NCBI GenBank assembly: GCA_001516055.1
Contig: LOEZ01000071.1
Span: 54,857-118,856 of the forward strand
Source: Gracilibacter sp. BRH_c7a
Lineage (GTDB): Bacteria; Bacillota; Desulfitobacteriia; Desulfitobacteriales; Syntrophobotulaceae
Length of the DNA: 64,000 nt
Direction: 5' to 3'
Positions 8,199 to 16,983 of the stretch are shown in pieces. The translations under genes and the position numbers were made by a program. Position 1 is the first letter of the stretch, and every line of letters begins with the position of its first letter. Below the pieces are notes generated by a model. It did not search any database, was not told where the DNA came from, and was given only the letters and a program-made list of their open reading frames with translations.

Positions 8199-8843
8199 AT
8201 GGAGAAGTGGGAAGTATTAGCGGAAGAATTAGTGGATAAGTCTTTAGAACCAGAAGGAATTAAAGATACAAGAATTCTACAGGCAATCTCAAAGATCCCG
8301 AGACATCTCTTTGTACCTCAGGATTTAGAAGGATATGCCTATAATGACTCTCCTTTGCCGATAGGAGGAGGGCAGACCATCTCTCAACCCTTCATTGTTG
8401 CTAGGATGACTGAACTTATGGACTTGAAGGATGGGGATAAGGTATTAGAAATAGGAACCGGCTCCGGTTACCAGGCTGCTGTCCTTCATGTAATGGGGAT
8501 GAAAGTCACAACTATTGAACGGATTGAGGATTTGGCGGTACAAGCAAGAAAAATATTTAAAAGATTATCATATGATATTCACAGTATTATAGATGACGGC
8601 AGAGAAGGCTATCTTTCTGATGCTCCATATAATGCGGTTATCGTTACAGCAGGAGCACTGGAAGTAGAAGGATCTTGGCTATCCCAAGTAGTTGATGGTG
8701 GGAAGATTGTGGTTCCGTTATATATTAAGGAAGGAGTAGAATGTTTGCTTGTACGGCAAAAGAGGGGGCAGACTTATGAAGACACTTGGTACGACTATTG
8801 CCGCTTTGTACCTTTACTTCCAGGGGTGATTAAGAAGGAATAA
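8199..8843 (+). CDS. pcm: Protein-L-isoaspartate O-methyltransferase
   Basis: 214 residues. The frame is open from 8172, but AAGGAG at 8187-8192 points to the ATG at 8199. Family signatures are clear: IPRHLFVPQDL, PLPIGGGQTISQPFIVARM and the SAM-binding motif VLEIGTGSGYQAAVL at about 81-95. The enzyme methylates isoaspartyl residues in aged proteins so they can revert to aspartate. In a spore former this may help repair proteins after dormancy (inference). The gene is monocistronic, with a hairpin following. Confidence 0.94.
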   Translation: MEKWEVLAEELVDKSLEPEGIKDTRILQAISKIPRHLFVPQDLEGYAYNDSPLPIGGGQTISQPFIVARMTELMDLKDGDKVLEIGTGSGYQAAVLHVMGMKVTTIERIEDLAVQARKIFKRLSYDIHSIIDDGREGYLSDAPYNAVIVTAGALEVEGSWLSQVVDGGKIVVPLYIKEGVECLLVRQKRGQTYEDTWYDYCRFVPLLPGVIKKE

Positions 8844-8877
8844 TAAAAATCTATCCAGGAACTAAGGTTCCTGGATA
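8842..8877 (-). terminator. Hairpin terminator between pcm and the DUF4130 gene
   Basis: Eleven-bp perfect stem 8852-8862 with 8867-8877 and a TAAG loop. The T-rich run (GATTTTTATT) follows on the minus strand, so it should terminate the minus-strand DUF4130/radical-SAM transcript; on the plus strand no T-run follows, so for pcm it is at best a 3' stabilising hairpin. Confidence 0.7.
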
Positions 8878-8905
8878 ACACACTCTAAAGTGAATTGGAG
8901 TTAAA

Positions 8906-9652
8906 CTAATCCGAGAGAAGAGAATTCGTGAATTCGACTAGATTGTTTCTATAACGCTGCGGGACGAATTGGTTTTGCAAACGTTTATTCTTTCTTGATT
9001 CAATAGCTATATGTGTAAAATATTTAAGCCATAGATGCTGATAGAAAGATTCTGCTTCAGTGATAGAGAGCATATCAGGTTTTGTGAAGTCTGTAAGATA
9101 CCATTCTTTTTTATTATATATTACTGCAGTAGCTCGTTTCTGGTCGTGGATAATAAAATTTTCCATTGCTAAGCGGTCAGCAAAGTGATCCGCTAGAAGA
9201 ATAAGGATATTGTGATCCGGCGTTAGGGATGCATATAAGAAATCCCCAGTCTCAGCAAACCTCAATAACCCAAAAAAACGATGAGCTTCGAATGATACTT
9301 TACGGGCGGTTTGGTGTACTGGAAGAACATCTGGGTGCGTATGAAAACTTTCTATCTTCCGACCAAACTTAAAGCCAAGTTGTAAGTATTTCAGAATGAG
9401 ATTCTCTTTACAAGGGTGATTAGAAAGAAATACATAGTAAACTTGTTTTAAGGCGGTAGAAGAAATCTTTTGAGCAATAGCTGCATAAACTCTGGAGGAA
9501 AGAATAGGGTCGGTAATAATTATCCTTGAGGGGTTAACAAGACTGCACTGGTAATTATCCTGAGGATATATTCCTTTGGCTGTATCTTCGTAATAGCTAT
9601 AATAAATACATGTCAACAATCCGTCAAATGTATTGTCATAAAGATAATCCAT
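8906..9652 (-). CDS. DUF4130 / TIGR03915-type putative DNA metabolism protein, partner of the radical SAM protein
   Basis: 248 residues, ATG 9652 after AAGGAG. It begins MDYLYDNTFDGLLTCIYYSY, contains FHTHPDVLPVHQTARKVSFE and RFFGLLRFAE, and ends QFVPQRYRNNLVEF; this is the family that always sits next to the radical-SAM protein encoded just upstream (15-nt gap, same strand). In other bacteria a DUF4130 segment can be joined to uracil-DNA glycosylase-like domains, which prompted the name 'DNA metabolism', but no activity has been shown that I know of. Histidine- and aromatic-rich; no membrane segment. Family assignment is fairly sure; function is unknown. Confidence 0.8.
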   Translation of the reverse strand: MDYLYDNTFDGLLTCIYYSYYEDTAKGIYPQDNYQCSLVNPSRIIITDPILSSRVYAAIAQKISSTALKQVYYVFLSNHPCKENLILKYLQLGFKFGRKIESFHTHPDVLPVHQTARKVSFEAHRFFGLLRFAETGDFLYASLTPDHNILILLADHFADRLAMENFIIHDQKRATAVIYNKKEWYLTDFTKPDMLSITEAESFYQHLWLKYFTHIAIESRKNKRLQNQFVPQRYRNNLVEFTNSLLSD

Positions 9653-9667
9653 TTGCAGGCTCCTTTC

Positions 9668-10894
9668 CTAGAAGAGGGTTAACTGTAAAGGTTGTGGCTG
9701 AGGAGTGAGGGCCTGGCGTATCAAAGAAGTCTCGATTGGGATACCGCCGTAATACCTGCCCTGACAGGTAAGGAAAAATCTAGCTCTTTTAAGGACTACC
9801 CCAAACTTGTGTAAATTATCATAAGAAATTGGGCTTAACCTTCTTTGACGCACTATTCTTAAAGCTGAGGTTACTCCGATTCCTGGTATCCTCAAGAGTT
9901 CTTCATAAGAGGCTCTATTAATCTCTAAGGGGAAGAGGTGAATATTCCTGAGAGCCCATGAGATTTTGGGATCGAAATCAGTATCTAGGCGAGGAAACTG
10001 AGGGTTAACAATTTCCTCAGCTTTAAATTGATAAAAACGCAAAAGCCAGTCAGCTTGGTAAAGGCGGTGTTCTCTTAGGAGAGGAGGTATAGTAGCAAGA
10101 GCGGGAAGGTTAGGTCCCTCGTTAACCGGTATATAAGCAGAGAAATAAACTCTTTTTAAGTTGAATCGATCGTAAAGGGTTTCGGTAGCCTTAAGAATTG
10201 TCAGGTCAGTATCATCGCTAGCACCAACAATCATCTGGGTAGATTGACCTGCAGGTACGTACCTTTTAATTCTGCGAAATTTTTTCTTTTCTTCAGAGGT
10301 CTGAGTTATTTGGCGACAGATTTCGGCCATAGGAGTAAATAATGCCTGAAGAGATTTCTGAGGAGCTAAGAGTCTGAGGCTTTGTTCAGTAGGTTGTTCA
10401 ATATTGACACTCATCCGATCTGCTAGGAGACCTGTTTTATGAATAATTCCAGGGTCAGATCCGGGAATGACCTTAACATGAATATAACCGTGGAAACTGT
10501 ATTCGTTTCTGAGGATATCCAGTACCTCCCAGATCTTTTCCATGGTGTGGTTAGGGCTATGTTCTATTGCCGAACTTAAGAATAAACCCTCAATATAATT
10601 CCGCCTATAGAATTGGATGGTTAAGTCGGCGATTTCTCTGGCAGTAAAGCTTGCTCGCGGAATATCATTATGGTTACGATTAACACAATAACTGCAATTG
10701 TAAATACAGTAATTAGTGAGAAGGATTTTTAATAGAGAAACACATCTGCCGTCCGCAGACCAAGTGTGACAAATCCCGTAAGACTTGGCATTGCCAAGCC
10801 CACCTTTATTTTTTTTATTGACTCCGCTGGAGGAACAAGAAACATCATATTTAGCAGCGTCAGTGAGAATAGCTAGTTTTTCCATGGTATTCAT
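9668..10894 (-). CDS. Putative DNA modification/repair radical SAM protein (TIGR03916 type)
   Basis: 408 residues. A CX3CX2C radical-SAM cluster motif, CIYNCSYC (C63, C67, C70), lies early, after a conserved lead SYGICHTWSADGRCVSLLK. The C-terminal quarter has a helix-hairpin-helix DNA-binding element, LLRIPGIGVTSALRIVRQRR, which supports a nucleic-acid substrate. It is the upstream gene of a two-gene operon with the DUF4130 protein, a pairing conserved in many bacteria. The expected chemistry is SAM cleavage on a [4Fe-4S] cluster; the target (DNA lesion or modification) is inference only. Two ATG codons, 10894 and 10885, could start it. Confidence 0.85.
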   Translation of the reverse strand: MNTMEKLAILTDAAKYDVSCSSSGVNKKNKGGLGNAKSYGICHTWSADGRCVSLLKILLTNYCIYNCSYCVNRNHNDIPRASFTAREIADLTIQFYRRNYIEGLFLSSAIEHSPNHTMEKIWEVLDILRNEYSFHGYIHVKVIPGSDPGIIHKTGLLADRMSVNIEQPTEQSLRLLAPQKSLQALFTPMAEICRQITQTSEEKKKFRRIKRYVPAGQSTQMIVGASDDTDLTILKATETLYDRFNLKRVYFSAYIPVNEGPNLPALATIPPLLREHRLYQADWLLRFYQFKAEEIVNPQFPRLDTDFDPKISWALRNIHLFPLEINRASYEELLRIPGIGVTSALRIVRQRRLSPISYDNLHKFGVVLKRARFFLTCQGRYYGGIPIETSLIRQALTPQPQPLQLTLF

Positions 10895-10963
10895 AAATCA
10901 TCACCACTATAATCCTAACAGAAACTAAAACATAATGCAAACATATGTTTGGGATATACTTAG

Positions 10964-11005
10964 AAAAAAGTGAGTGTAATAAATATTAATGCTAATTACA
11001 CCCAC
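10964..11005 (-). terminator. Terminator of the iorA-iorB transcript
   Basis: Read on the minus strand, an 11-position stem (10995-11005 with 10970-10980, one mismatch) is followed by six T's (10964-10969). It lies 26 nt after the iorB stop. Confidence 0.75.
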
Positions 11006-11030
11006 CTAAAAAATCAGTTATAGTGTTTAG

Positions 11031-11606
11031 TTAGTATTTTCGACCAGCTTCAAAAGCTTTAAGGTTGACGTCAATAAATTTTGCCGGAATAGTTTCTTGC
11101 ATTACTTTGAGCCAGATATCACCATCAAAATCTAAAAATTTTGAGAGGACTCCCAAAAGAACCATATTTACGGACTTAATATTACCCGCTTTTAGAGCTT
11201 CACTAACACCGTCAATCATTGTAACGTTTTGGCATTTGTCCTGAATTATTTGTAAGGCGTCAGCAGGATATTCTACAGTGCCCATAATTACTGGCATTGG
11301 GTCAATACGTTGATCATTAATTAAGATTCTACCGTTTTTCTTGAGATAAGATAACCAACGTAAAGCTTCTAGTTTCTCAAAGGCTAGAATAATATCGGCT
11401 TCACCTTGAGGAATTGTAGGAGAGGCTATGTTGGCTCCATATCTGACCTGGGTAAAAACGCTACCTCCACGCTGTGACATACCGTGGATCTCCGCAATTT
11501 TTACTTCATGGCCTTTTTCCTGAACTACACCGGCTAGTACTTTACTGGCGAGGATTGTCCCCTGTCCTCCAACTCCAACGATTAAGATGTTAATAATTTC
11601 AGACAT
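11031..11606 (-). CDS. iorB: Indolepyruvate ferredoxin oxidoreductase, beta subunit
   Basis: 191 residues, starting at ATG 11606 inside the end of iorA (8-nt overlap ATGTCTGA); a GAGGGTGAGG stretch in iorA serves as binding site. INILIVGVGGQGTILASKVLAG is the gamma-type domain of 2-oxoacid:ferredoxin oxidoreductases, and VKIAEIHGMSQRGGSVFTQVR is typical of IorB. With IorA it oxidatively decarboxylates aryl-pyruvates (from Trp, Phe, Tyr) to aryl-acetyl-CoA, reducing ferredoxin. It is cotranscribed with iorA. Confidence 0.94.
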   Translation of the reverse strand: MSEIINILIVGVGGQGTILASKVLAGVVQEKGHEVKIAEIHGMSQRGGSVFTQVRYGANIASPTIPQGEADIILAFEKLEALRWLSYLKKNGRILINDQRIDPMPVIMGTVEYPADALQIIQDKCQNVTMIDGVSEALKAGNIKSVNMVLLGVLSKFLDFDGDIWLKVMQETIPAKFIDVNLKAFEAGRKY

Positions 11607-13350
11607 TGGCCTCACCCTCTTTCTTGATTGCTCCACTAGGACAAACCGTAACGCATAGTCCGCATCCCACGCATTGAGCAGTATTTATTCTAACTTTTTT
11701 TCCTTCCTTGATTATACAAGGACAGGCAAGTTTCATACAACGCATACAACCTGTACAAGCTTCTTGAGAGACGATATAAGGAGTCTTGTCTGATTCTTTA
11801 TCGATTAAAGCACAGATACGTTTGGTGATAATTACAGAAGGCTCTTCTGCGGCCATTTCCTCTTTCAAAGTTTTTTCAACTTTATCTAAGTCGAAGGGAT
11901 CGACCACCACTACTCTCTCCACACCGATGGCTTTTACCAAAAGTTCTAAGTCTACTTCTTTGATCGGCTCACCTTTAATGGTGAAACCCGTAGTTGGATT
12001 CTCTTGATGACCGGTCATACCGGTTGTACGGTTATCAAGTATTATCGTAGTTGTGGTTGCTTTGTTATAAACAACATCTATAAGTCCGGTTATCCCTGAA
12101 TGAATAAAGGTCGAATCACCTATTACTGCCACCAGATTGCGCGCGAAATCTTTACCTCTCGCTTTTTCCATACCGATAGCATTGCCAATGCTAGCACCCA
12201 TACAGATAGTGGTATCCATAGCGTTAAGGGGTGCAAGACTGCCTAATGTATAACATCCAATATCACCGGCTACTGTTGTTTTTAACTTACTGAGCACATA
12301 GAAAAGTCCTCTATGCGGACAGCCCGGACACAGCACCGGAGGACGAATAGGTATAGCTGAAGCAGCTTCATTATTATCAACAGTATTCTCAACTTCTATG
12401 CCCATTTTTTCTCTAATGGTCTCTGGTAAAATTTCGCCAATAACAGAGAAGGTATCTTTGCCGTGAACTTCTATACCCCAAGATTTAATATAATCCTCTA
12501 TGAAAGGCTCTAATTCTTCAATAACATAGAGTTTATCAACTTGCTCAGCAAATTCCGTAATCAGCTTGCGGGGCAAAGGAAAGGTTATACCGAGCTTAAG
12601 GATAGAGGCATCTTTCATTGTTTCTTTTACGTATTGGTAGGTTACCCCACTAGTTATTACACCGATTTTGGTGTCATTCCACTCAATGCGATTCAGAGAA
12701 GCAGTTTCAGAGTACTCTTGTAATTTACCCAGTCTAGATTCAACGACAACATGGCGGCGGCGTGCATAAGCAGGTACCATAACGTATTTGGCAGCGATTT
12801 TTTCGTATTTTTTAAGACCGACTTCTTGACGGTCGCCAAGTTCAACCGTTGTTTGGGCATGGGCGACCCTAGTAGTAACCCTAAGCATCACTGGAGTATC
12901 GAAACTCTCGCTAAGCTCAAACGCAAGTTTGGTAAAATCTTTTGCTTCCTGGCTGTCTGCAGGTTCAAGTATTGGAACCTTAGCTGCTCGGCCAAAGTGA
13001 CGACTATCCTGTTCGTTCTGAGAACTATGCATACCTGGATCATCAGCAGCGACAAGAAGTAAGCCACCGTTTATACCGGTATAGGCTAAGGTGAATAAGG
13101 GGTCGGCTGCTACATTTACTCCAACATGCTTCATTGCTACCATAGCCCGCCCGCCTGCAATAGCTGCTCCGCCGCCAACTTCCAAGGCAACTTTTTCATT
13201 TGGGGACCATTCAGCATACATCTCATCGTATTCAGCGGCATGTTCAGTTATTTGCGTACTAGGTGTACCGGGGTAAGCAGTACAAACTACAACTCCGGCT
13301 TCCCAGGCTCCACGGGCAATAGCCTCGTTACCTGTTAGCAGTTTTTTCAT
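11599..13350 (-). CDS. iorA: Indolepyruvate ferredoxin oxidoreductase, alpha subunit
   Basis: 583 residues. The N-terminal pyrimidine-binding domain (TGNEAIARGAWEAGV, TAYPGTPSTQITE) is followed by the TPP-binding domain (CPGCPHRGLFYVL, GDIGCYTLG, MGASIGNAIG, IGDSTFIHSG). The C-terminus carries two ferredoxin-type [4Fe-4S] motifs, CTGCMRCMKLACPC and CVGCGLCVTVCPSGAI. This is the standard IorA layout and length. It acts in the cytoplasm with IorB in aromatic amino acid fermentation or, in reverse, in aryl-2-oxoacid synthesis. It follows paaK on the same strand after a 186-nt gap that holds a large hairpin. Confidence 0.95.
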   Translation of the reverse strand: MKKLLTGNEAIARGAWEAGVVVCTAYPGTPSTQITEHAAEYDEMYAEWSPNEKVALEVGGGAAIAGGRAMVAMKHVGVNVAADPLFTLAYTGINGGLLLVAADDPGMHSSQNEQDSRHFGRAAKVPILEPADSQEAKDFTKLAFELSESFDTPVMLRVTTRVAHAQTTVELGDRQEVGLKKYEKIAAKYVMVPAYARRRHVVVESRLGKLQEYSETASLNRIEWNDTKIGVITSGVTYQYVKETMKDASILKLGITFPLPRKLITEFAEQVDKLYVIEELEPFIEDYIKSWGIEVHGKDTFSVIGEILPETIREKMGIEVENTVDNNEAASAIPIRPPVLCPGCPHRGLFYVLSKLKTTVAGDIGCYTLGSLAPLNAMDTTICMGASIGNAIGMEKARGKDFARNLVAVIGDSTFIHSGITGLIDVVYNKATTTTIILDNRTTGMTGHQENPTTGFTIKGEPIKEVDLELLVKAIGVERVVVVDPFDLDKVEKTLKEEMAAEEPSVIITKRICALIDKESDKTPYIVSQEACTGCMRCMKLACPCIIKEGKKVRINTAQCVGCGLCVTVCPSGAIKKEGEANV

Positions 13351-13444
13351 TGTTCCATTCCTCTCTTTAATTGGCTGAAAGTATAGTTATTATAGAATAT
13401 TTTCATTTTAGCATTTAGCTAATTATATTATGAACAAATAAAGC

Positions 13445-13499
13445 AGTTCAAGAAAAATCCCAGTTATTTAGCGGTAATATATGGGACATTACTTGAACT
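13445..13499 (-). other. Imperfect hairpin in the paaK-iorA intergenic region
   Basis: AGTTCAAG (13445-13452) pairs with CTTGAACT (13492-13499), and inside it CCCA (13459-13462) pairs with TGGG (13482-13485), leaving a symmetrical 6 x 6 internal loop. There is no T-run after it in the minus-strand direction, so it is not a simple terminator. It lies in the 186-nt gap between paaK and iorA and could be an RNA stability element or an operator. Confidence 0.5.
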
Positions 13500-13536
13500 T
13501 GCAGATCTATGCGCTTATATACAAGGTTAAAAGTAA

Positions 13537-14832
13537 TTATTGGCGATGATCAAAGACTCTCTTAGCCTTGCCGGTAGTACGTTCAAGAGTGCCCGGTTGG
13601 ACTATCTTAATCCGAGCATTAATTGATAGAACTGAATACAATTTGTGTTGGATTGTACCCTCAAGTTCTTCTAATCTAGAATAAGGCTCTAAAACATCCG
13701 GAGAGATAAGCTCTACTACAACCTCTAGTTGATCGAGGTAGTCTTTACGATAAACATTGATTTGGTAATACGGTCCTATCCCCTCAATCCCCATGAGGAC
13801 ACTTTCGATTTGGGAGGGGAAGACGTTGACACCTCTGATAATTAACATATCATCGGTACGTCCAGTTATTTTTCTCATTCTGGCAGTTGTTCGACCACAA
13901 GCACATTTATCTTGAGTGATACGAGAGATATCTTTAGTGCGGAAACGGATGACAGGGAAAGCTTCTTTGGTAAGAGAAGTGAATACTAGTTCACCTTCTT
14001 CTCCAGGCTCAAGAACTTCACCTGTTTCCGGGTCAATAGTTTCAACAATAAAGTGATCTTCGGCGATATGATGGCCATTTCTGAAGAAACACTCACCAGA
14101 AACTCCTGGTCCCATTACCTCACTGAGCCCATAATTATCCGTTGCGATGATATTAAGTCTTGTCTCAATTTCTTTGCGCATTTCTTCAGTCCAAGGTTCT
14201 CCTCCGAAAAGGCCTAACCGAAGTTTGAGGGAAGAAAGCTTAATCCCCATATTTTCAGCAACTTCAGCAATATATAAAGCATAACTCGGGGTAGAGATAA
14301 GAGCAGTAGTTCCAAAATCCTGCATGAGCATGAGCTGGCGTTCAGTATTACCACCAGAGACAGGAACAACCAAGGCTCCTGCTTTCTCTAGACCGTAGTG
14401 GAGGCCAAAGCCACCTGTGAATAATCCGTAATTGAAGGCGATTTGTGCTACATCATCTGCGGTAACGCCGGCTAAGCTAACCATCCTGGCTGTAAGGTCT
14501 GTCCAGGTATTCAGGTCGTTCTGGGTATAACCCACCACTACCGGGCGCCCTGTAGTTCCAGAAGAGGCATGAACCCTTACCAAGTCCCTATTCGGCACTG
14601 TAAAAAGTCCAAAAGGATAATTGTCTCGTAGGTCATCTTTAGTAGTAAAAGGCAGCTTGCGTAAATCCCCAAGGGTTTTAACACTTTCAGGAATTACTCC
14701 ACGCTGCTCGAACTTAGCACGATAATGAGGCACTTTGGTATAGATTCTTTGGACAGTCCATTTCAACCTGTCTAATTGTATTTGTTCTAGTTTGCTGCGT
14801 GATATACACTCGTGTTCTTTATCCCAAATCAA
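13537..14832 (-). CDS. paaK: Phenylacetate-CoA ligase (AMP-forming)
   Basis: 431 residues, typical PaaK length. The ANL-family P-loop SSGTTGRP lies at about 90-97; further family motifs are FNYGLFTGGFGLHYG, NYGLSEVMGPGVSGEC and FRTKDISRI, and the C-terminal lid has TGRTDDMLIIRGVNVFPSQIE. The enzyme activates phenylacetate or related aryl acids to CoA thioesters with ATP. Next to iorAB it suggests interconversion of arylacetates and aryl-acetyl-CoA, in the direction of arylacetate uptake and use or reductive carboxylation to aromatic amino acids; the direction is inference. Confidence 0.93.
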   Translation of the reverse strand: MIWDKEHECISRSKLEQIQLDRLKWTVQRIYTKVPHYRAKFEQRGVIPESVKTLGDLRKLPFTTKDDLRDNYPFGLFTVPNRDLVRVHASSGTTGRPVVVGYTQNDLNTWTDLTARMVSLAGVTADDVAQIAFNYGLFTGGFGLHYGLEKAGALVVPVSGGNTERQLMLMQDFGTTALISTPSYALYIAEVAENMGIKLSSLKLRLGLFGGEPWTEEMRKEIETRLNIIATDNYGLSEVMGPGVSGECFFRNGHHIAEDHFIVETIDPETGEVLEPGEEGELVFTSLTKEAFPVIRFRTKDISRITQDKCACGRTTARMRKITGRTDDMLIIRGVNVFPSQIESVLMGIEGIGPYYQINVYRKDYLDQLEVVVELISPDVLEPYSRLEELEGTIQHKLYSVLSINARIKIVQPGTLERTTGKAKRVFDHRQ

Positions 14833-14906
14833 AGTTAATCAATCCCTTCAGGTAAGTTTTATATTAAGCTTAAAAAACACAATTAGCTTTAATAAAAAGT
14901 AATATA

Positions 14907-16349
14907 TTATTCTTCATTAAATACAAATGTGATGTGTTCTTGCGGCATAGGTGTGGTGAAAGCACTAACAACAGGTACAACCAATATTGATAGAACCATT
15001 GCCAGAGAACCAACAAGTGGAACATTATCAGGATAAAATATCGAAAAGACTATACAAAATCCTGACCCTGTTAAGAGTCCTGACCAAGCACCAGCTTTAG
15101 TAGTCTTTTTATAAAGCAACCCGAATAGGTAAGGCCCAATAAACGCGCCTGCAACTGTTCCCCAAGAAAATGCCATGAGGTTGAGAATGATATTAGGAGT
15201 AACAGCTAAATATAAAGAAAAGGCGATGAATAATACGCTTAGAATTCTCATTATCAAGACGCTTGTGCTCTGATCGGTTTTAGGCCTAATACTCTGAAGA
15301 AGATCAACTGCAATAGATGAACTTGAGACAAGAACCAAAGAAGCCAAGGTGGACATGGAAGCAGCGAGAACTAGAAGGAGAATCAGTACAGCCATGGCCT
15401 CAGGAACAGTAGAATTGATTATGGCAGGCATTATCCTATCTACATTATTACCAACCTCGCTAAGGTCACTGATGAAAAGATGACTCAGGCTTCCTGTGAA
15501 ATAGGCTCCAGTAGCAATAATCAGAGCAAAAGCTGTGGTAGCCCAGGTAGCGGTTGAGATGACTTTTTCATTCTTTATCGAATAAAACTTATGAATCATT
15601 TGAGGCAAACCCCAGGGACCAAGAGAAGTTAAAATAACTAAGGAAAAGAGAGCTACGCCTCCTGGCGGCCCTATAGGTGAAGCTAACCGAGGGTCAACAG
15701 CAGCTAGAGATGGAAGTACGTTACTTAATCCTCCAACTTGAGGGTTGGTGACTACAAAGAATAACAGCAAGAACACGCCGATTATCATCACGATTCCTTG
15801 GAAGAAATCAGTGAGGGTAATAGCAAAATAGCCACCCATCGTTAGATAGATTGCTGTCATAATCGCCATAAAAACTAAAGCATAAAGGTAAGGGATACCA
15901 AATACAGATTCAAAGAAATAGCTTAGTCCCATATAAACAGAAGCAGAGTAAGGTACCAGAAAAACAAAAATAATCAAAGCAGCAACAATTTTCAGGTTTT
16001 TGGATTGATAACGCTTCTCTAGAAAGCCAGGCATGGTAACAGAACTAAGAGTAACAGTCATTGCCCTTGTTTTTTTGGCAAGTAGTTTCCAAGCGAGGAA
16101 ACTACCGATTGCAGCATTCCCTAGAACAATCCATAAGGTTGAAATTCCAAAACCCCATCCTACCTTACCCGCATACCCGATAAATAAAACTGCGGAAAAG
16201 TAGGTCGTTCCGTAAGCAAACGCTGAGACCCAAGGACCAATCGAGCGGTTGCCAAGAAAAAAGTCATTGAGAGTTTTCGTCTTTTTCATACTAAAAAAAG
16301 CTATCACCAATAGGATAGCTACATATATACCAACTGCAACAAATTTCAT
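14907..16349 (-). CDS. SSS-family sodium:solute symporter
   Basis: 480 residues with about 13 hydrophobic helices from the first residues (FVAVGIYVAILLVIAFFSM) to the C-terminus. SSS hallmarks include the N-terminal LNDFFLGNRSIGPWVSAFAYGTTYFSA and TMGGYFAITLTDFFQGIVM in the middle. It lies 74 nt upstream of paaK on the same strand. By context it may import an aryl acid or amino acid for the paaK-iorAB module, but SSS substrates cannot be read from sequence, and proline, acetate or pantothenate transport are alternatives. The start has GGGAGG about 10 nt upstream. Confidence 0.85.
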   Translation of the reverse strand: MKFVAVGIYVAILLVIAFFSMKKTKTLNDFFLGNRSIGPWVSAFAYGTTYFSAVLFIGYAGKVGWGFGISTLWIVLGNAAIGSFLAWKLLAKKTRAMTVTLSSVTMPGFLEKRYQSKNLKIVAALIIFVFLVPYSASVYMGLSYFFESVFGIPYLYALVFMAIMTAIYLTMGGYFAITLTDFFQGIVMIIGVFLLLFFVVTNPQVGGLSNVLPSLAAVDPRLASPIGPPGGVALFSLVILTSLGPWGLPQMIHKFYSIKNEKVISTATWATTAFALIIATGAYFTGSLSHLFISDLSEVGNNVDRIMPAIINSTVPEAMAVLILLLVLAASMSTLASLVLVSSSSIAVDLLQSIRPKTDQSTSVLIMRILSVLFIAFSLYLAVTPNIILNLMAFSWGTVAGAFIGPYLFGLLYKKTTKAGAWSGLLTGSGFCIVFSIFYPDNVPLVGSLAMVLSILVVPVVSAFTTPMPQEHITFVFNEE

Positions 16350-16484
16350 TAACTACCATCCTCCCGTTCTGTCAGAAAAGGTTAATAAAACACAAACACA
16401 TCCATACTACTACCCTATAAAACACAATCATAGGATACTCTGCAACATACATTTTAAATAACAACTAGCAAAAAGTCTATATAA

Positions 16485-16513
16485 AAATAGAAATTTGTCG
16501 TTTCTGACAAATT
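16485..16513 (-). terminator. Weak terminator after the Phd-like antitoxin gene
   Basis: On the minus strand AATTTGTC and GACAAATT (16492-16499 with 16506-16513) form an 8-bp AT-rich stem with a 6-nt loop, followed by TCTATTTTTAT. It lies 32 nt downstream of the antitoxin stop. Confidence 0.5.
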
Positions 16514-16545
16514 AATTATTAGATCTATACGTTTACTTATTATCC

Positions 16546-16851
16546 TTAATCACTTTCCTCATTATTGAGAAAGATACTCATCTCGTCTAGAGTAAGGGAG
16601 TTAATCTTAGAAGGGATATAATCATCTTCATTTAGTTTTTGTGAAGGCTTTTCATTATTATTTAACATGTCTTTAGCACGCATTAATTCAACATAGTCAT
16701 TAATCGAGATAATAACAGCCTGAGGCTTATTATTCTTAACAACAATATAGGGGTTGCCATCTTCTTCAATAGCCTGAATAACTTTGGATGCTTGGCCTCG
16801 TCCAAGTTCAGAAACAGAAATCATGCAGTCGAATACTTTACGTAGATCCAC
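16546..16851 (-). CDS. Phd/YefM-type antitoxin-like protein without adjacent toxin
   Basis: 101 residues from GTG 16851, preceded by GGAGGG. The N-terminal 55 residues fit the Phd/YefM fold: ISVSELGRGQASKVIQAIEEDG, then PYIVVKNNKPQAVIISINDYVELM. The acidic C-terminal tail (60-101) would be the toxin-neutralising part in a typical antitoxin. No RelE/ParE/Doc-like ORF lies on either side; the neighbours are the symporter gene and, divergently, a membrane-protein gene. It may be a stand-alone DNA-binding regulator or a remnant of a module. Its upstream region has a palindrome that it could bind (inference). Confidence 0.8.
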   Translation of the reverse strand: MDLRKVFDCMISVSELGRGQASKVIQAIEEDGNPYIVVKNNKPQAVIISINDYVELMRAKDMLNNNEKPSQKLNEDDYIPSKINSLTLDEMSIFLNNEESD

Positions 16852-16983
16852 TGATAGCCCTCCAGAAAGTGAAATTTAATTAGTTAATAAAATTATATGA
16901 TGATAAAAATAATAATGCAATACATAAGAAGCATTATTGTACTGGCAATTAGCATGAATATTTGCATGAAAAAAGTCGAAGAA

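Noticed and set aside
16367..16377. TTCTGTCAGAA palindrome near the symporter start and the similar TTTCTGAC at 16501 as an operator pair
   Set aside because: The second copy is explained as part of the weak terminator of the antitoxin-like gene; one 11-bp palindrome alone is weak.
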